From: Marvania coccoides
Lineage: Eukaryota > Chlorophyta > Trebouxiophyceae > Chlorellales > Chlorellaceae
Direction of reading: 5' to 3'
Length of the DNA stretch: 64,000 nucleotides
NCBI GenBank assembly: GCA_963854735.1
Contig: OY978102.1
Span: 1,054,001-1,118,000 of the forward strand
Shown in pieces: positions 10,931 to 26,271 of the stretch. The notes beneath the pieces were generated by a model that was given only the letters and a program-made list of their open reading frames with translations, was not told where the DNA came from and did not search any database. Position numbers and translations under genes: made by a program. The stretch's first letter is position 1. Each line of letters begins with the position of its first letter.

Positions 10931-11584
10931 TCACTCGGCCTCGGCCTTCTTCACGTAATCCCCCGGCAGCGGCGGCCTGTTGGTCTCCGTGACGGGCGCG
11001 AACCGGTCCCACCCTTCATCGGCTATCCTCTTCAGCCTCTGCTCCTCACGCCGCTTCTTAATCAGCTCCAGTCGTTCCATGTCCTCCCGCATCTGCGCCT
11101 CGCTGGGGCCCTCCTCCCCCTTGCGCCGCCTGGCCGCCTCGGGCTGCGCAGCAGGTATAGCAGGCTTTGTTTTTCCAGCCGCCTTTCCAGCGTCCTCTTC
11201 TTCAGAGTCTGAATCGCTGTCTGAGGGTGGAAGCTCCCCTACGTTGGGATTTTGGCCTCCCTTGGCGCCACTATCGTCGCTGTCTTCGTCGCTGCTGCTG
11301 GGAGGCAGCATGCCAACGTTGCTCGCCTGTCCGACTGCAGAAAAGAGAGAAGGAAAAAAGGGGGGTAAAAAGGGAAGGCGCGTGAGGGATGCGCCTGGAT
11401 TTGATGTGTACATGCGTGAAAATGCAGCAAACGTGGGAAAGAGAGGGGTTTGCGCAAGCTTTCATAGCGTACCAATCTTCTTGCGAGTGAACTCGTCCTC
11501 GCTCGAACCGCTGTCGCTGGCATCTTTGGACGGACGGGGAGCACCGCCACGTCGTCCGCCGCCCCTGTATTTACCACGCACCAT
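10931..11584 (-). CDS. PDAP1-like (28 kDa heat- and acid-stable phosphoprotein) family protein
   Basis: Exons 11473-11584 and 10931-11334; 171 aa. The N-terminus is basic and glycine-rich (MVRGKYRGGGRRGG), the middle is acidic Ser/Asp/Glu-rich with many casein-kinase-like sites, and the C-terminus has a charged helix (EDMERLELIKKRREEQRLKRIADEG) like the end of PDAP1/PP28 proteins. NVGMLPPSSSDEDSDDSG and NVGELPPSDSDSDSEEE form an internal repeat. PDAP1-like proteins are casein kinase II substrates linked in animals to growth-factor signalling and RNA binding; the algal role is unknown. The second exon is entered after a CTGCAG acceptor in phase 1. The C-terminal tail (WDRFAPVTETNRPPLPG) is not typical of the animal proteins, so the family call is moderate. 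Confidence 0.6.
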
Positions 11585-11797
11585 ATCTCCGAACAAGAAC
11601 GCAGAAAATCAAAATGAGAGATGCTTCTATTGTTCGTGATCAAGTGGGAACGAGGGTATTGGGACCCTCTTTTCTTAACAGATATCTCAGAGACTTTAAT
11701 ACAACAACAAAATAGCATGCACAAATGGAAGCGAGCTTTTTTCCTGTGTCGAAATGGCTTTCGGAGGGCCTCTAGTTTTACACTCCTTATACACTCA

Positions 11798-12996
11798 TTA
11801 CACCATCCACTTCCACAGCGCAGCAAAATACTCGATCAAGCTCCACACCGTGAGCACCGCTGCCACCCCTAGCAACGCCACGCCTGCTGCTCCGGCTGCC
11901 GCTGCCGTTGTCGCACCGATTTCAGGCATTTTGGCGCCCAGCAGCAGCGTCAGCGCCCCCATCTGCGACGCCGTCTTCCACTTTCCCGTCCAGCTCACCG
12001 CCACCGCGCGATGGGCCTCGGGGCCCAGCGCAGCTGCCCACTCTCGCAGCGCCGACATCGTGATCTCTCGTCCGATGATAACTGCAAAAAGAATGAACAT
12101 TGATGGGTAAATTTTAACGCCGAATTCTCCATTTCAGAATTAATTTTGAATTCTGAAGACTTCCGTGTCATTTTTATAGTATTTTGAGCCCAAAATGCTG
12201 CATTTAGTAGGAAAACCCAGCATATTACTTATTACTTTAAGAACTCACTGCATGCTAGCACCGGGAACAGCCAGGTGTTGCCAGCGAGGGGCCCCGCAGG
12301 CACGGGGGTCAGCCCCATCAGAATCAGCACCGTGGCCACCATCAGCTTGTCTGCCACGGGGTCTAAAAAGGCGCCAAAAGCAGAGGAGGCGTTCAACTTT
12401 CTCGCCAGATAGCCGTCCAGATAGTCGGTGATGGAGGCGCTCAGAAACAGGGCGGCGCAGAGGTTCCACCGCTGGGTGAACCAGGCCGCGATGAGGGCGG
12501 GGATGGCGGCCACTCGGGCCAGGGTAAGAATGGTTGGCAGCGTGAGGATCTGCGAAGAAATTATAGGTTGTATTAAATAAATTAAACGGTATTTGGGGCA
12601 AGGAAATGAGCAGAAGCGGGTAGTTTGGGAGGGTTTCTTAGGGTATTGGGTATCATAGTGGTTTAAATGCGTGGCAACATGGCAGTAAAAGATTTCTTGC
12701 TGCCGTAATGACACACCAAAATTGAGTTTTTAGATTACCTTGCCACCCGATGGGGGAGCGCTGTCACCACTGGACGCCTGGACCCGTAATGAAGGTCTCC
12801 TTGACGCTGCCCAGCTGCTTGTTGTTTCGAATTGGCGTGCAGCAGGGAGAAGCAGAGCAAACGGCGGGATTCCCAAGGGCACAGCTGTGCATTGCCATCG
12901 CCGCATCGATGGCTGTGATCTGGGTATTCTTGTGGTTGAAAAGCAAGCTGCCGCGTCGCCCACTGGGGCCGATAACAGCTTGCCCACCATTGTCAT
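11798..12996 (-). CDS. pgsA: CDP-diacylglycerol--glycerol-3-phosphate 3-phosphatidyltransferase (PGP synthase)
   Basis: Exons 12739-12996, 12249-12549, 11798-12081; 280 aa. It makes phosphatidylglycerophosphate from CDP-diacylglycerol and glycerol-3-phosphate, the committed step to phosphatidylglycerol (and cardiolipin in mitochondria). The CDP-alcohol phosphotransferase signature D-G-x2-A-R-x8-G-x3-D-x3-D is intact in DGYLARKLNASSAFGAFLDP followed by VADK. ILTLPTILTLARV opens the catalytic domain and IIGREITMSALREW follows, both typical of PgsA. Several transmembrane helices are apparent. The first ~85 residues are Arg/Ser-rich with few acids and look like an organelle transit peptide, so the enzyme is probably plastid and/or mitochondrial. 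Codon phase is kept across both introns (0, then 1). Confidence 0.93.
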
Positions 12997-13745
12997 TTTG
13001 CTAAAAAAATAAATGAAAATGTGTCACCCTGGGCACACTGCGGCGTGTCAAGAGTCTCGATTCAGTCCGATGCTGCAATAAAACAACCAAAATGCTGGCT
13101 TCTTGAATCTTGAAATCCTCCGAAAGAATTTCAAAAGAAAGGAGCTCGAGATTGTGTTGCTGTTTTTCGTCACTCCCGCATTCAATTTAAATTTGCAAAC
13201 ATAGCGAGACGCTTGTTACGAGGAGTAGGTGTCGTAGGAAGGCGTCTGGGCTGTGTTTCACTCAGCCAGGCACCTCTACGAAACGGAGTGAAAAACATTG
13301 TCCAAACTGGAGGTGAGCAACAATGCCGCAGTTGATTTGTTGTCGCGATTGCATATGCATCATTTTTAGGCGGTTCCCGGGCCCGCATTTTGCCCAATTT
13401 TGCGGCCATTAATTAAGATGGACTGCGTGTCGCCCACTTTGCGGGCCAGTTTGGCCGCTGCAACCCTTGTTCTTCTCGGAATAAATACCTTGGATATTTT
13501 AGGGGGCCATTGCCTCACACCTACGGCCACGTTTGGACGATTTTGCTGTTTCGGCTTCTTCAAATAGTTGCCCGCGGGCTATATTCCCACACTTTCTCGC
13601 CGCGTTTTTACCTTGTGGCACTCCATTGCCATCCCAACTCTATTTGCTGCCCAATTGACGCCCCCTTAACGCACTTTCGCCCCGTCCTCAACAGGTCTTG
13701 GATGGATCATTTGAGAGTGAGAGCCCAGCACTGAGCAGCGAAACC
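12997..13745. promoter_or_regulatory. Shared upstream region of PGP synthase (-) and the AP2 gene (+)
   Basis: A 749-bp head-to-head interval. It should carry both promoters and 5' UTRs. A possible 5'-UTR acceptor (CCTCAACAG|GT) lies near 13694, shortly before the AP2 ATG. No conserved element was recognised and no coding frame is convincing. Confidence 0.35.
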
Positions 13746-16700
13746 ATGGACCACAACGGGGCGATGCACCCTGCCGGAGCAGGGCAGCCTTTTGGGAACC
13801 CCGCCATGGCCCAGTACGACCCGCAGCAGCAGCAGTATTTGCAGCCGACCCACCAGCAGCTTTACGCCCACCACCAGCAGCAACATCAGCAGCAGCAGAT
13901 GCCCACAATGTTCTACACCCAGAGCCAGTATCTGGCCCCCCAGACCATGGTCCTGCAAGGCAAGCCGCTGGCGCCCGGCCAAGCCCCCCCTCAAACTCAC
14001 GTCTATCAGCAGGGAGCGGCGGTGCCTCTGGTTGCTCTCCCAGGCGGAACCTACATCCGCCCGCAGTTTGGCATGGCCCCAGGGGGGCAGGTACCCGCGG
14101 GAGGGGCCTCCGCTGGGTATCCGCAGCTCACAGCCTTCCCTGGGGGGCACTATGCGGTGCTGCAGCAGGCTCCTGGCGGCGGGTACTCTTCCCTGGCCCC
14201 CACCGCGCCGCAGCTGGCGGTGCAGGTGAAGCAGGAGTCGGGGGAGGATCGCCCCTCCAGCTCCCACTCCGCCAACACCTCAGCGGGCGGGCTGGGCTCC
14301 GACGGCAGCCCCCAAGTCGGCGGCAGCGGAACCCCGTCTGCCGGCAACAAAAGCCGGTACCGAGGGGTTTCGTACGACCGGAAGAAAGCCAAATGGAGGG
14401 TACAAATCAAGGTGGCGGCGCTGGGAAAGAGCGGCGTGTCGGTGGGCTACTTTGATACCGAGGAGGCGGCGGCCAGGGCTTACGACCGAGCTGCCATTGG
14501 GCTTCTGGGCCGGGACAACCCCAATCTGCAGACTAACTTTGAGCTGACGGACTACGCGGAGGAGCCCATCCCGCGGCTGACGGGGAAGACGCGGGAGGAG
14601 GTCAAGACGACGCTGAAGAGCGAGCGGATCAAACAGGCGCCGCGGCGGCGGTTCACCTCGCGCCAGCGCACTTCGCGCTTCATGGGCGTGGGGTCGTCCA
14701 ACCGCAAGAACCAGTGGCAGGCGCGCATCCTGGTGCACGGCAAGGTGACCCACCTGGGGTATTACGAGACAGAGGTACGCGAGGGAGGGAGAGAATTGAA
14801 GCGTTGAAAAATATATATGGTGTTTTTTTTTAATGATAGATTTAGGTACAGGGGTATTTATGCGAACCTTTTGAGAGCTTTAATGGTTTATTTCCTGGCG
14901 ATTTCGCCTTTCTATTCGCTCGTATTTCCAGTTTTTTTTTTAATACTTTCTAGTACATCACCTCCTTTCTCACCACTCATTTCTTCCATTTTCACAATCG
15001 GTAACAGGAGGACGCGGCTCGGGTGTACGACCGCGTGTCTCTGGCCCTCCACGGCGACCACGCCCAGACCAATTTTGCTTCGGCTGACTACCGAGAGGAA
15101 GACGTCGCCCCCTACCGCGGCCTCGACCGGGAGGACCTGCAGCGCGCGCTGGGGGTGAAGCCCATGGACAAGTCCTCGCGGTTCCGCGGAGTATCCAAGA
15201 AGAAGGGCAAGTGGGAGGCCAAGGTGATGGTGAACCGGCGGTGGGCCTACCGGGAGCTGTTTGACAGCGAAGAGGAGGCCGCGCGGGCGTATGACCGCGC
15301 GCTGTGGCGGCTGAAGCCGCGGGAGGCGCGCTCGTACGTGAACTTCAAAGACGAGATGCCGGCAGACGCTGAGGCGCTGGCCGCGGCAGCGGCGGCAGGC
15401 GGGGGGGCTGCTGGGGCGGATTACAGAGGCGCGGCGTCGGACGGAGACATTGCGGACTCAGGTGAGAAGATAGAAAATTATGATAATAAAAATTTTACGA
15501 TTGTTCTCACCGTCAATAATCATGGTTTCAAGGGTGTAATCTCAGTCAACCCATTGGTATTTGACACCTGTCCCCTTCTCACTCTTGGTTTCTCTATTTG
15601 TTTGCCTCTTCGCAGTTGCCGGCGACGATGACGACGGCAGCGACGGCGGCGACTTTGAGTATGAGTACCGCCCCACCAAGGGCACAACACGCAGCACCAG
15701 CATGCGCGCCAAACGCTCCGGCTCCATGCCCAACCTGGCGGCGTCCACAGCGGCAGCCGCGGCGGCAGTGGCCGCCGCCGCCGTCACAGTGAAACCGGAG
15801 CCTATGGCCATGGCTGCAGGCCCTTCCTCTGTTGCAGCCTCCCCCGTTGCCCCCAGCGGCCCTTCCTTCGTTCCCATCCCTGGAGGCGGCTTGCAGCTCA
15901 ACTTTGGTGGCGGTTCTGGCGCTGAGGAGCCGTTGCTCATTCGAGTGGGGTCAGAGACGCACGTGCTGCCCCACCACGGCCACGCCCCCGTCAGCCAGAT
16001 ACTGGGCAAGCGCACCGGGCTGCAGCGCATCCAATCCGAGCCGCGCTTCATGGCGGCGTCGCAGGCGGCGGCCGCCGCCGCCGCCTCTCACGAGGCGGAG
16101 CTCCTCCAAGTGCCTGGGGCCGACGCTGGAGACATCCACGACCTCATGAACGACCGGGAGTTGTTCAAGGGGCTGGATTTGGCGGAGCTGGCGGCCATTC
16201 CTGGGGTGGGGCCCTCTCCGATGATGCAGATGCAGGGCGGCAGCAGCGGGGGCACCGGCGGCGGGGCGATCGACCTCAACGGGTTTTCGCTCGACTTCCT
16301 GCAGCCGGACAGCGACCGGAGGGGCGGCGACGGCGGGCTGGGGGGCCTGCTGTTTGAGGACGAGGACCTGTTGGCTAATTTAGAGTTCTCAAGGCCGAAA
16401 AAGATGAGCAAGAGTATGTCCACCAGCCAGCTGCCCCTGCTGGCGGCTTCGTTGCACGAGTACAGCCCGGAGCCGGAGCCGCATGCGGCGGTGGGACAGC
16501 GAGCAGACCCCCGCGGCAGACCTCCACGTGAGTAACAATAACACTTTAGATTTTTTTTAATTCCGTTATGATTCGTCTTTGCATTTTATTATTGCCCTTG
16601 TTTCTAACTAAAACTTTCAATTTCTTCATCATTTTCCTCTCTTCGCAGTCCCGCCTGGCAGTCGGCGCTCCCCCGAGGCCGCAGCCTCGGGCGGGGGCGA

Positions 16701-17096
16701 CCCGCAGCTAGGCGCGCTGGGGCAGCCCATCCGCCGCATCAACACTTTCACCTCTAGCCTGCCGTCGTTCGAGGAAGGCGAGGAGAAGCTGGGCGGGCAC
16801 CACCACGGCGACGACAGCGGAGCCGACGGGGGAGGGTTCACCCAACACTCAAGTGAAGGTAAGAAGAGCAAACATGCGCTATTTAAAAAAACTCGGATGG
16901 ATTTTACTTTTCAAATTTCCCGAAAAATCGGCAATTTGGGGTAATATTTTCGCGGTGGGGTTTTTCTCACCTTTCTTCTTCTTCTTTCTTTCCACGTGCA
17001 GAGGACCTCGTCAAGCAGTTTCTGGAGCAGCCCATGCAGCAAATGACGACGACAGTAATGCTAGATGACCCCATGCACGTCCTTGAAGACTCATAA
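13746..17096 (+). CDS. AP2-family transcription factor with three AP2 domains
   Basis: Exons 13746-14774, 15008-15461, 15616-16527, 16649-16858, 17002-17096; about 899 aa. The Gln-rich N-terminus (CAG runs) is followed by three AP2/ERF DNA-binding repeats. Domain 1 is SRYRGVSYDRKKAKWRV to ARAYDRAAIGLLG. Domain 2 (SRFMGVGSSNRKNQWQA) is split by intron 1 after YYETE. Domain 3 is SRFRGVSKKKGKWEAKV to ARAYDRALWRLK. Each keeps the YRG-like, WxAxI/V and AYDRA elements. AP2-group proteins bind DNA through these beta-sheet domains and regulate development and stress responses. The C-terminal half is low-complexity, rich in Ala/Gly and acidic stretches, and may be an activation domain. The first in-frame ATG is at 13746. 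The 3' region downstream is pyrimidine-rich. Confidence 0.9.
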
Positions 17097-17972
17097 TTAC
17101 CTTACTATAAATGCTGTTGTGAAACGACCGCCGCCGCCTGTTTGTCCATTCTCTCTCTCTCTCAGGTTTTGCCCCCCGCTCTCTCGTCTCCCACCCCTCC
17201 ACCCCCTCCTGCTTGAATTTTTTTATTTTTCCCCGACACATTTTTTTTCTGACTCTATCAGGCATTTTTTGTGGGGCGGCAGCAGCTGAGCGGGGGAAGC
17301 GGCATTTCCCTTAAATTTTGCAAGACTTTTTTTTTCCTTTCTTTTTCCCGGGTCTAATACTGTCGAGGGTGTGCAGAGAATGAACGGATGAGTGTACAAT
17401 ACAACAATAATATAATGCCGATTTTTATTTCTAGATATACAATACTGCGGCAATTACAACATAGTAACCATCCAGTTCCCATCCGAACGTATGCATGGGT
17501 CGCCAGCCTTTTTCGTTGGTGGCATCTTCACTACCGTTCAGATAATGTCTTTGAGCAGTAGGTCAGCGTGGAGACTTGAGGTGTTGAACCCAGCAGCATT
17601 TCCCCCCCCTTACTTTTTCTTTGCATTTGAGGCAGCATGCACGAAACGTAGTGCCGCTGCCAGGGCAAAGAGCTGCTTCTCCCCCTCGCTTTCCCCGCTG
17701 CTTTTCTCCTCCCCCTTTTTTCTTTCTTTCCCTTTTATTTCGGCCATTCCATTTTCAAAATGTTTCATGAAGTGCCCTGCTTTTTTCATTTTTACTTTTG
17801 TATTGTGTCCGATGGCTTGGCAACTTCGCTGTTAAGCGTGTGTAAGATGCGTCTGGTGGCAAATATCTGCCTTTGAATGGAGCTAGGAAAAGGTTTTTAC
17901 ATGACAGAAACGAGAGAGGAAAAAAATTTAGAGGGAGCAAGTTTAAGCTAAAAAAAAAAGTTGGAAAAAGGT
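17097..17972. other. Convergent intergenic spacer, pyrimidine-rich
   Basis: Sequence between the AP2 factor and the ATP synthase subunit e gene. The first ~700 bp are rich in C and T on the + strand, consistent with a long 3' UTR. I see no supported coding frame. Confidence 0.6.
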
Positions 17973-18399
17973 TCAGTGTGCTTCGCTGGCCGCCTTCTTT
18001 GCGTTTGAAGCGGCAACACCCTGAATTGAGAGCAGAAAATAAAGGGGGGGGGGGGGGGAGGGGGAGCGTGAGATTAAAGAATGGAATGTACTGAGATGAA
18101 AATAATGAAAACTCCGCTCCGGCACAGCCCTCAAGCCTCTGCACGGCCTAAAAAGCGCGATCTCCCAAAACTGCTCACCTTGAGATATCCAAGCTTCACA
18201 GAGCCATACACCAGGCCTGTGCATACGGCTCCCACTCGCAAAAGCTGCAGACAGAGACATGAAGCTGGCATAAAGGGTGAGTTGCTGGGGATCTGGTAGT
18301 GCGAGTGTGAAAAAAATGGTCATTTTGATTGATGCAGCACGAAAATGGAGCAGCGCTGACCTTGGCGAGGCTAGAAGCCCCAGAGTATGGTTGAAACAT
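17973..18399 (-). CDS. Mitochondrial F1Fo-ATP synthase subunit e (plant type)
   Basis: This is a 50-residue protein from three short exons (18361-18399, 18179-18244, 17973-18020), all joining in phase 0. The sequence starts MFQPYSGASSLAK, then has a single membrane helix with RVGAVCTGLVYGSVKLGYLK, and ends with a Lys/Ala-rich, His-terminated tail. The PYSGxSxLA start, the GxVYGSxKLxYLK core with the GxxxG-like dimerisation face, and the AxKKAxxxAH end match the small land-plant E-chain proteins as I know them. Subunit e is a peripheral Fo component that helps dimerise ATP synthase and shape cristae. A run of 15 Cs on the coding strand forms the polypyrimidine tract of intron 2. It is head-to-head with FtsHi. 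Confidence 0.85.
18044..18058. repeat. G15 homopolymer (C-run on the coding strand)
   Basis: A run of 15 G on the + strand inside intron 2 of the ATP synthase subunit e gene. On the transcribed-sense (minus) strand it is a C-run 23-37 nt upstream of the acceptor, so it probably acts as the polypyrimidine tract. Confidence 0.9.
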
Positions 18400-18922
18400 T
18401 GTTTTGTTGTAGCTGCCGCTGCGTGCCCCTCAGTTAACTCTAAGCACAAGGTCGTAGCCGAAAAAACTGAATAAATGGTTATCAACCGCAGATAGCCTGT
18501 GGGTTTGAGGAATGAATGAGTAAAATTGGTGTTAACACAAGGTGGCCTTTCAGCTGTGTTCTTGGGCAGCGTCGACTTGATGGTTGCAACTTGGATTAAA
18601 AAAGCTTTTTTTTGAGGGAGAGCTGGCAGTGACCACAGGGCGATCACTTTCCACGAGCAAAAAATGGATATCGTCTTTCACTCGTCGCTCGTGTTCTCAA
18701 ATAGTATATTTTAATATTTCAATCACTCGAAGTAGCCCTTGCCGCCGCTCCAAGGGCCTGTCGTGGCTAGGCCTTTCGACAAAGTTGCGGCGCACTGTTT
18801 ATTGACAATCCGGCGTCCGGCGACGCGCATTCACGCCTTAAACAACCAATCTGAGCATTGCATTTGGAAGAAAAAGCATTGCGGCGGCTAAGTTGGACGT
18901 ATCTCGGAACCAAGTCCCAAAC
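18400..18922. promoter_or_regulatory. Shared upstream region of ATP synthase subunit e (-) and FtsHi (+)
   Basis: A 523-bp head-to-head interval expected to hold both promoters. No specific element was recognised and no coding frame is supported. Confidence 0.35.
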
Positions 18923-23077
<4,155 letters not shown>

Positions 23078-23357
23078 GGAATCAGAAGCATTTAATTATT
23101 TAATAGCTTTTTCTCTCTCTGACAGGATGTGTTTTTGACAGCGGTGATTTTTTTTATTTGTAAAAATTGCCATTATTGCATCTCCATGAAAAGCAGTAGA
23201 AAGCGTGCCCATTGCGTCGAGATCTCCGCCTCCAGGGTAACATTGCTGAATAGTAAAGGCCCTCCTCTTCATGTTCCATTCTTCAGCGGGGGTTTTTAAA
23301 CGATATTTCTAGTTTAGATTTCAAGTTTCTATCTTTTTATCTGTCGAACACTACTTT

Positions 23358-24210
23358 CTACGGGCCGCCGGGCATGCCTGGAACGCCCAGAGACGACGCC
23401 AGCTTGGCCATTCGCTGCTTCATTCCTGCCACGCTCTTCTGGTGGCTGTCCAGCATAGCTTCGGTCACCAACACGCCCAGCCGCTCCGCACCCTGGCTGT
23501 ATGCCTCCTCGGTGATGTCTACGCTTCTTGGCTCCTGGTTGCCAGTCATTACAACCCTCACAGTCTCATCGGAGGAGAAGCCCTCGAAGCTTGCCAGGGC
23601 AAGCTCCTCCTGGACCTTCTGCGCCTCCACCTGCACCAGCGCCTGCGCTTTCTTGATGTTCTCCATCAGGTTGCCCATGTTGCCCAGTCCAGGGAAGCCG
23701 CCGCCCTGCGAGGAATGGAGGAGACGGGGGCGTTGGAATAAACAATTGAGTGTTTGGAATATAATTGAGTGTTGTAGGTTGCGATATTTGTGTGATAACG
23801 AGCAAGGAATGGAAAGGGATATGCATGCTTATAGCAGGGATTAATGGGGAGGAGATCAATACAGAAGAAGAACTACACTAGAGCTAGCAGTGAAAAAAAA
23901 AAAAAAAAAAAAGCTAAAAAGTCTACGACTCCTGTCTGTTACCGCTTAATACGCACCTCTCCCTTGTCACCGCCGCCAAAGAGAGCACGAGGTGCGACAG
24001 CGGCACGCCGCTGCACCTTGGGCCTGCAGCACAAAAAAATGAGAGGTGTATGGTGCATTCGGAAGCTTTCGCAATTTTGCTATGCACATTGCAAAAACAT
24101 TGAATCGCGTTTATGCTGCACTGAACACAGTGCATCGCCACGCACCGGCAAGCGATGCTTTTCGGGATCAAGAGTGCTGTCCGCTGCATGGAAATGCTTG
24201 CGATGGGCAT
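23358..24210 (-). CDS. YbaB/EbfC family nucleoid-associated protein, organelle-targeted
   Basis: Exons 24146-24210, 23957-24023, 23358-23705; 159 aa. The mature part is a complete YbaB domain: GLGNMGNLMENIKKAQ, a long helix (ALVQVEAQKVQEELA), the FEGFSSDETVRVVMTGNQEP sheet, and the closing MLDSHQKSVAGMKQRMAKL helix. YbaB/EbfC proteins are small dimers that bind DNA; plant homologues are chloroplast (and sometimes mitochondrial) nucleoid proteins. The first ~45 residues are basic, rich in Ala/Ser/Arg and lack acids, fitting a transit peptide. The two small 5' exons were deduced from matching phases and donors with the same GTGCGT sequence. The gene shares a 238-bp upstream interval with the prolyl hydroxylase. 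Confidence 0.88.
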
Positions 24211-24448
24211 GGTGTAGCTGCTGATGGGCTGATCGAAGACAAAATAATATAAAATAAGTGGAAATTGAGTGGTGATCACCGAAACTTGGACACGTTCTTT
24301 TGTTCGGTTGATGAAGCTCAATTTTCGCAAGCTTAACGCGTAGAAAGCGTATATTTATTTTATTCGTAGCATGTTGCAGCAGCGATAACGCCGCTTCGGC
24401 GCAAATGAGCTTCGCCAGCTAATAAAACTCTCTAGATTCATATTAAAA

Positions 24449-25646
24449 ATGCCTTCCCACGTGCCTCTCGCGCTCGCCATCCTCTCCTTGGCCACCCTTT
24501 CGTGCGCACGCGGCCTGGATCGCGACTTAATCGGCTGGTCTGAGCAGTCTTCCACCACCAGAAGTGGCGTTGCCAACACCGGCGATGTCCCGCTCATGCG
24601 CAGCGGAGGCGCCACCACGCACGCTCCCGTGGGCGTCGTCTCCAACTCCTCCCGCCCTCACGGCATGGAGGTGCTCTCTTGGGACCCGCGCATATTTCTC
24701 TTTAGAGGCCTATTAACCGACGAAGAGTGCGACCATATGGTGAATAAAGCCGTGCCCCGCATGGCGCGCAGCGGGGTGGTGGAGGACGGCGGCGGGGACG
24801 CCATCTCCGACATTCGCACCTCAGACGGAATGTTTTTCGACCGCCAGGAGGACGTCGTCATCTCCGAAATAGAAAGAAAGCTCAGCGAGTGGACGCTCAT
24901 CCCCTTGGGCCACGGCGAAGGCTTCCAGGTGCTGCGCTACCAAAAGAAGCAGGAGTACAAGCCACACTTTGATTACTTCTTCCACGAAGGGGGCGTTGAC
25001 AACGGCGGAAATCGGCTGGCCACGGTTTTAATGTACCTAACTGACGTGGAGGAGGGCGGCGAGACGATTTTCCCCAACGTGCCGAAGCCTCCCACCCAGA
25101 CGGAGGCCAACGGGTACAGCAAGTGCGCAATGGGGGGGCTGGCGGTCAAACCTCGAAAAGGCGACGCCGTGGTGTTTTGGAGCCTAAGAACGGAGGTGAG
25201 TAGCAGGACTTTTAATCAAGCCTTATTCTGTTCATCTCGTGTTATGTTTGTAAAAAAAGTGGCCGAGTGTTATACGTCGTATAGCTGATTTCGCGTTCTT
25301 TTCGTTGCAGGGGACGCTGGACAAGGGATCGCTACATGGGTCGTGCCCCGTCATCTCTGGCGTCAAATTTGCGGCCACAAAGTGGTATCACGTGGCTCAT
25401 TACGCCCTGGGACGAGAAAGGGCGAAAAAAGTACAGCACGTGGTGTTCAAGCCCCCGCCGGCGCCAGCTCCGCCTGGATGCAAGGACAGCCGCAAGGACT
25501 GCGAGGGGTGGGCTGAGGGGGGCGAGTGCGACGCGAATCCGGGCTTCATGGTGGGCACAGCGGAGCGGCCAGGGGATTGTTTGTTGAGCTGTGGGCGATG
25601 TGATTTGATGCCTGTTTCACTGAGCCGCAAGACCCTGGGGCTTTAA
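24449..25646 (+). CDS. Prolyl 4-hydroxylase with C-terminal ShKT domain
   Basis: Exons 24449-25195 and 25311-25646; 360 aa. It hydroxylates proline in secretory-pathway proteins using Fe(II), 2-oxoglutarate and O2. A signal peptide/anchor (PLALAILSLATLSCA) leads into the catalytic double-stranded beta-helix. The iron ligands are in HFD (EYKPHFDYFFHEGG) and the distal His of SLHGSCPV; the 2-oxoglutarate Lys lies in GVKFAATKW. YLTDVEEGGETIFP is typical of the plant/algal type. The last ~45 residues hold six Cys in an ShKT pattern (C-x6-C-x8-C-x13-C-x3-C-x2-C), a frequent appendage in plant and algal P4Hs. Its likely substrates are hydroxyproline-rich wall proteins. The gene converges on one that encodes a secreted SPPPP-repeat protein. 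Confidence 0.94.
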
Positions 25647-26271
25647 ACTACACACCTTTGAATACTATATTATAGTGAGCTTTACATTTAAAAATTCTGA
25701 TTTATTGTTAGGTAGAGTAACTCTAAGAGTCAGACTTTTTTTTTTAGGAGCAAGGAAAAGGAGGGGAAAGAAACTAGGGAAAGAAGAAGTTGGATTGTAG
25801 GGAGTCGAATGTTAATATTATTTGAAAATATATGAGGCAATTCCGCCGCCAAACAGATGCTGATTAATATTTAAGCTCATGAGCCCGGCAAAAACTGTTA
25901 TAGCAAACGAAAAAACGTGATAAACAGCCATTTATGGAATTATTGAGGGACGATGTATTTAGACAGTTTCCAAGAAACGAATAAAAGGAATTGTCCCGGT
26001 CGGGTTTGCTTTCAATTGTGCCGCTATGCATTTCGAAATGCTGGGCAGTATCGCCCAACCATGGTAAAAAAGCCATCCAAACGCGAGGAAAACAATGGAC
26101 AATAGGAATCTCCAAAGCTGTTGATCAAATGAGGGAAAAACAAAAACAAAACAACACAGTATTTGAAACTATCCAGCTCTGCCCTCTCAAACAGAGCGCA
26201 ATCCAAATCATCGAAACGTGGGTGAGACAATATATACAATTTCCAACTTGCAACCTTGCAGATAGCGATGT
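25647..26271. other. Convergent intergenic spacer
   Basis: AT-rich 3' sequence between the prolyl 4-hydroxylase and the MRH/proline-rich gene. No coding frame is convincing. Confidence 0.6.
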
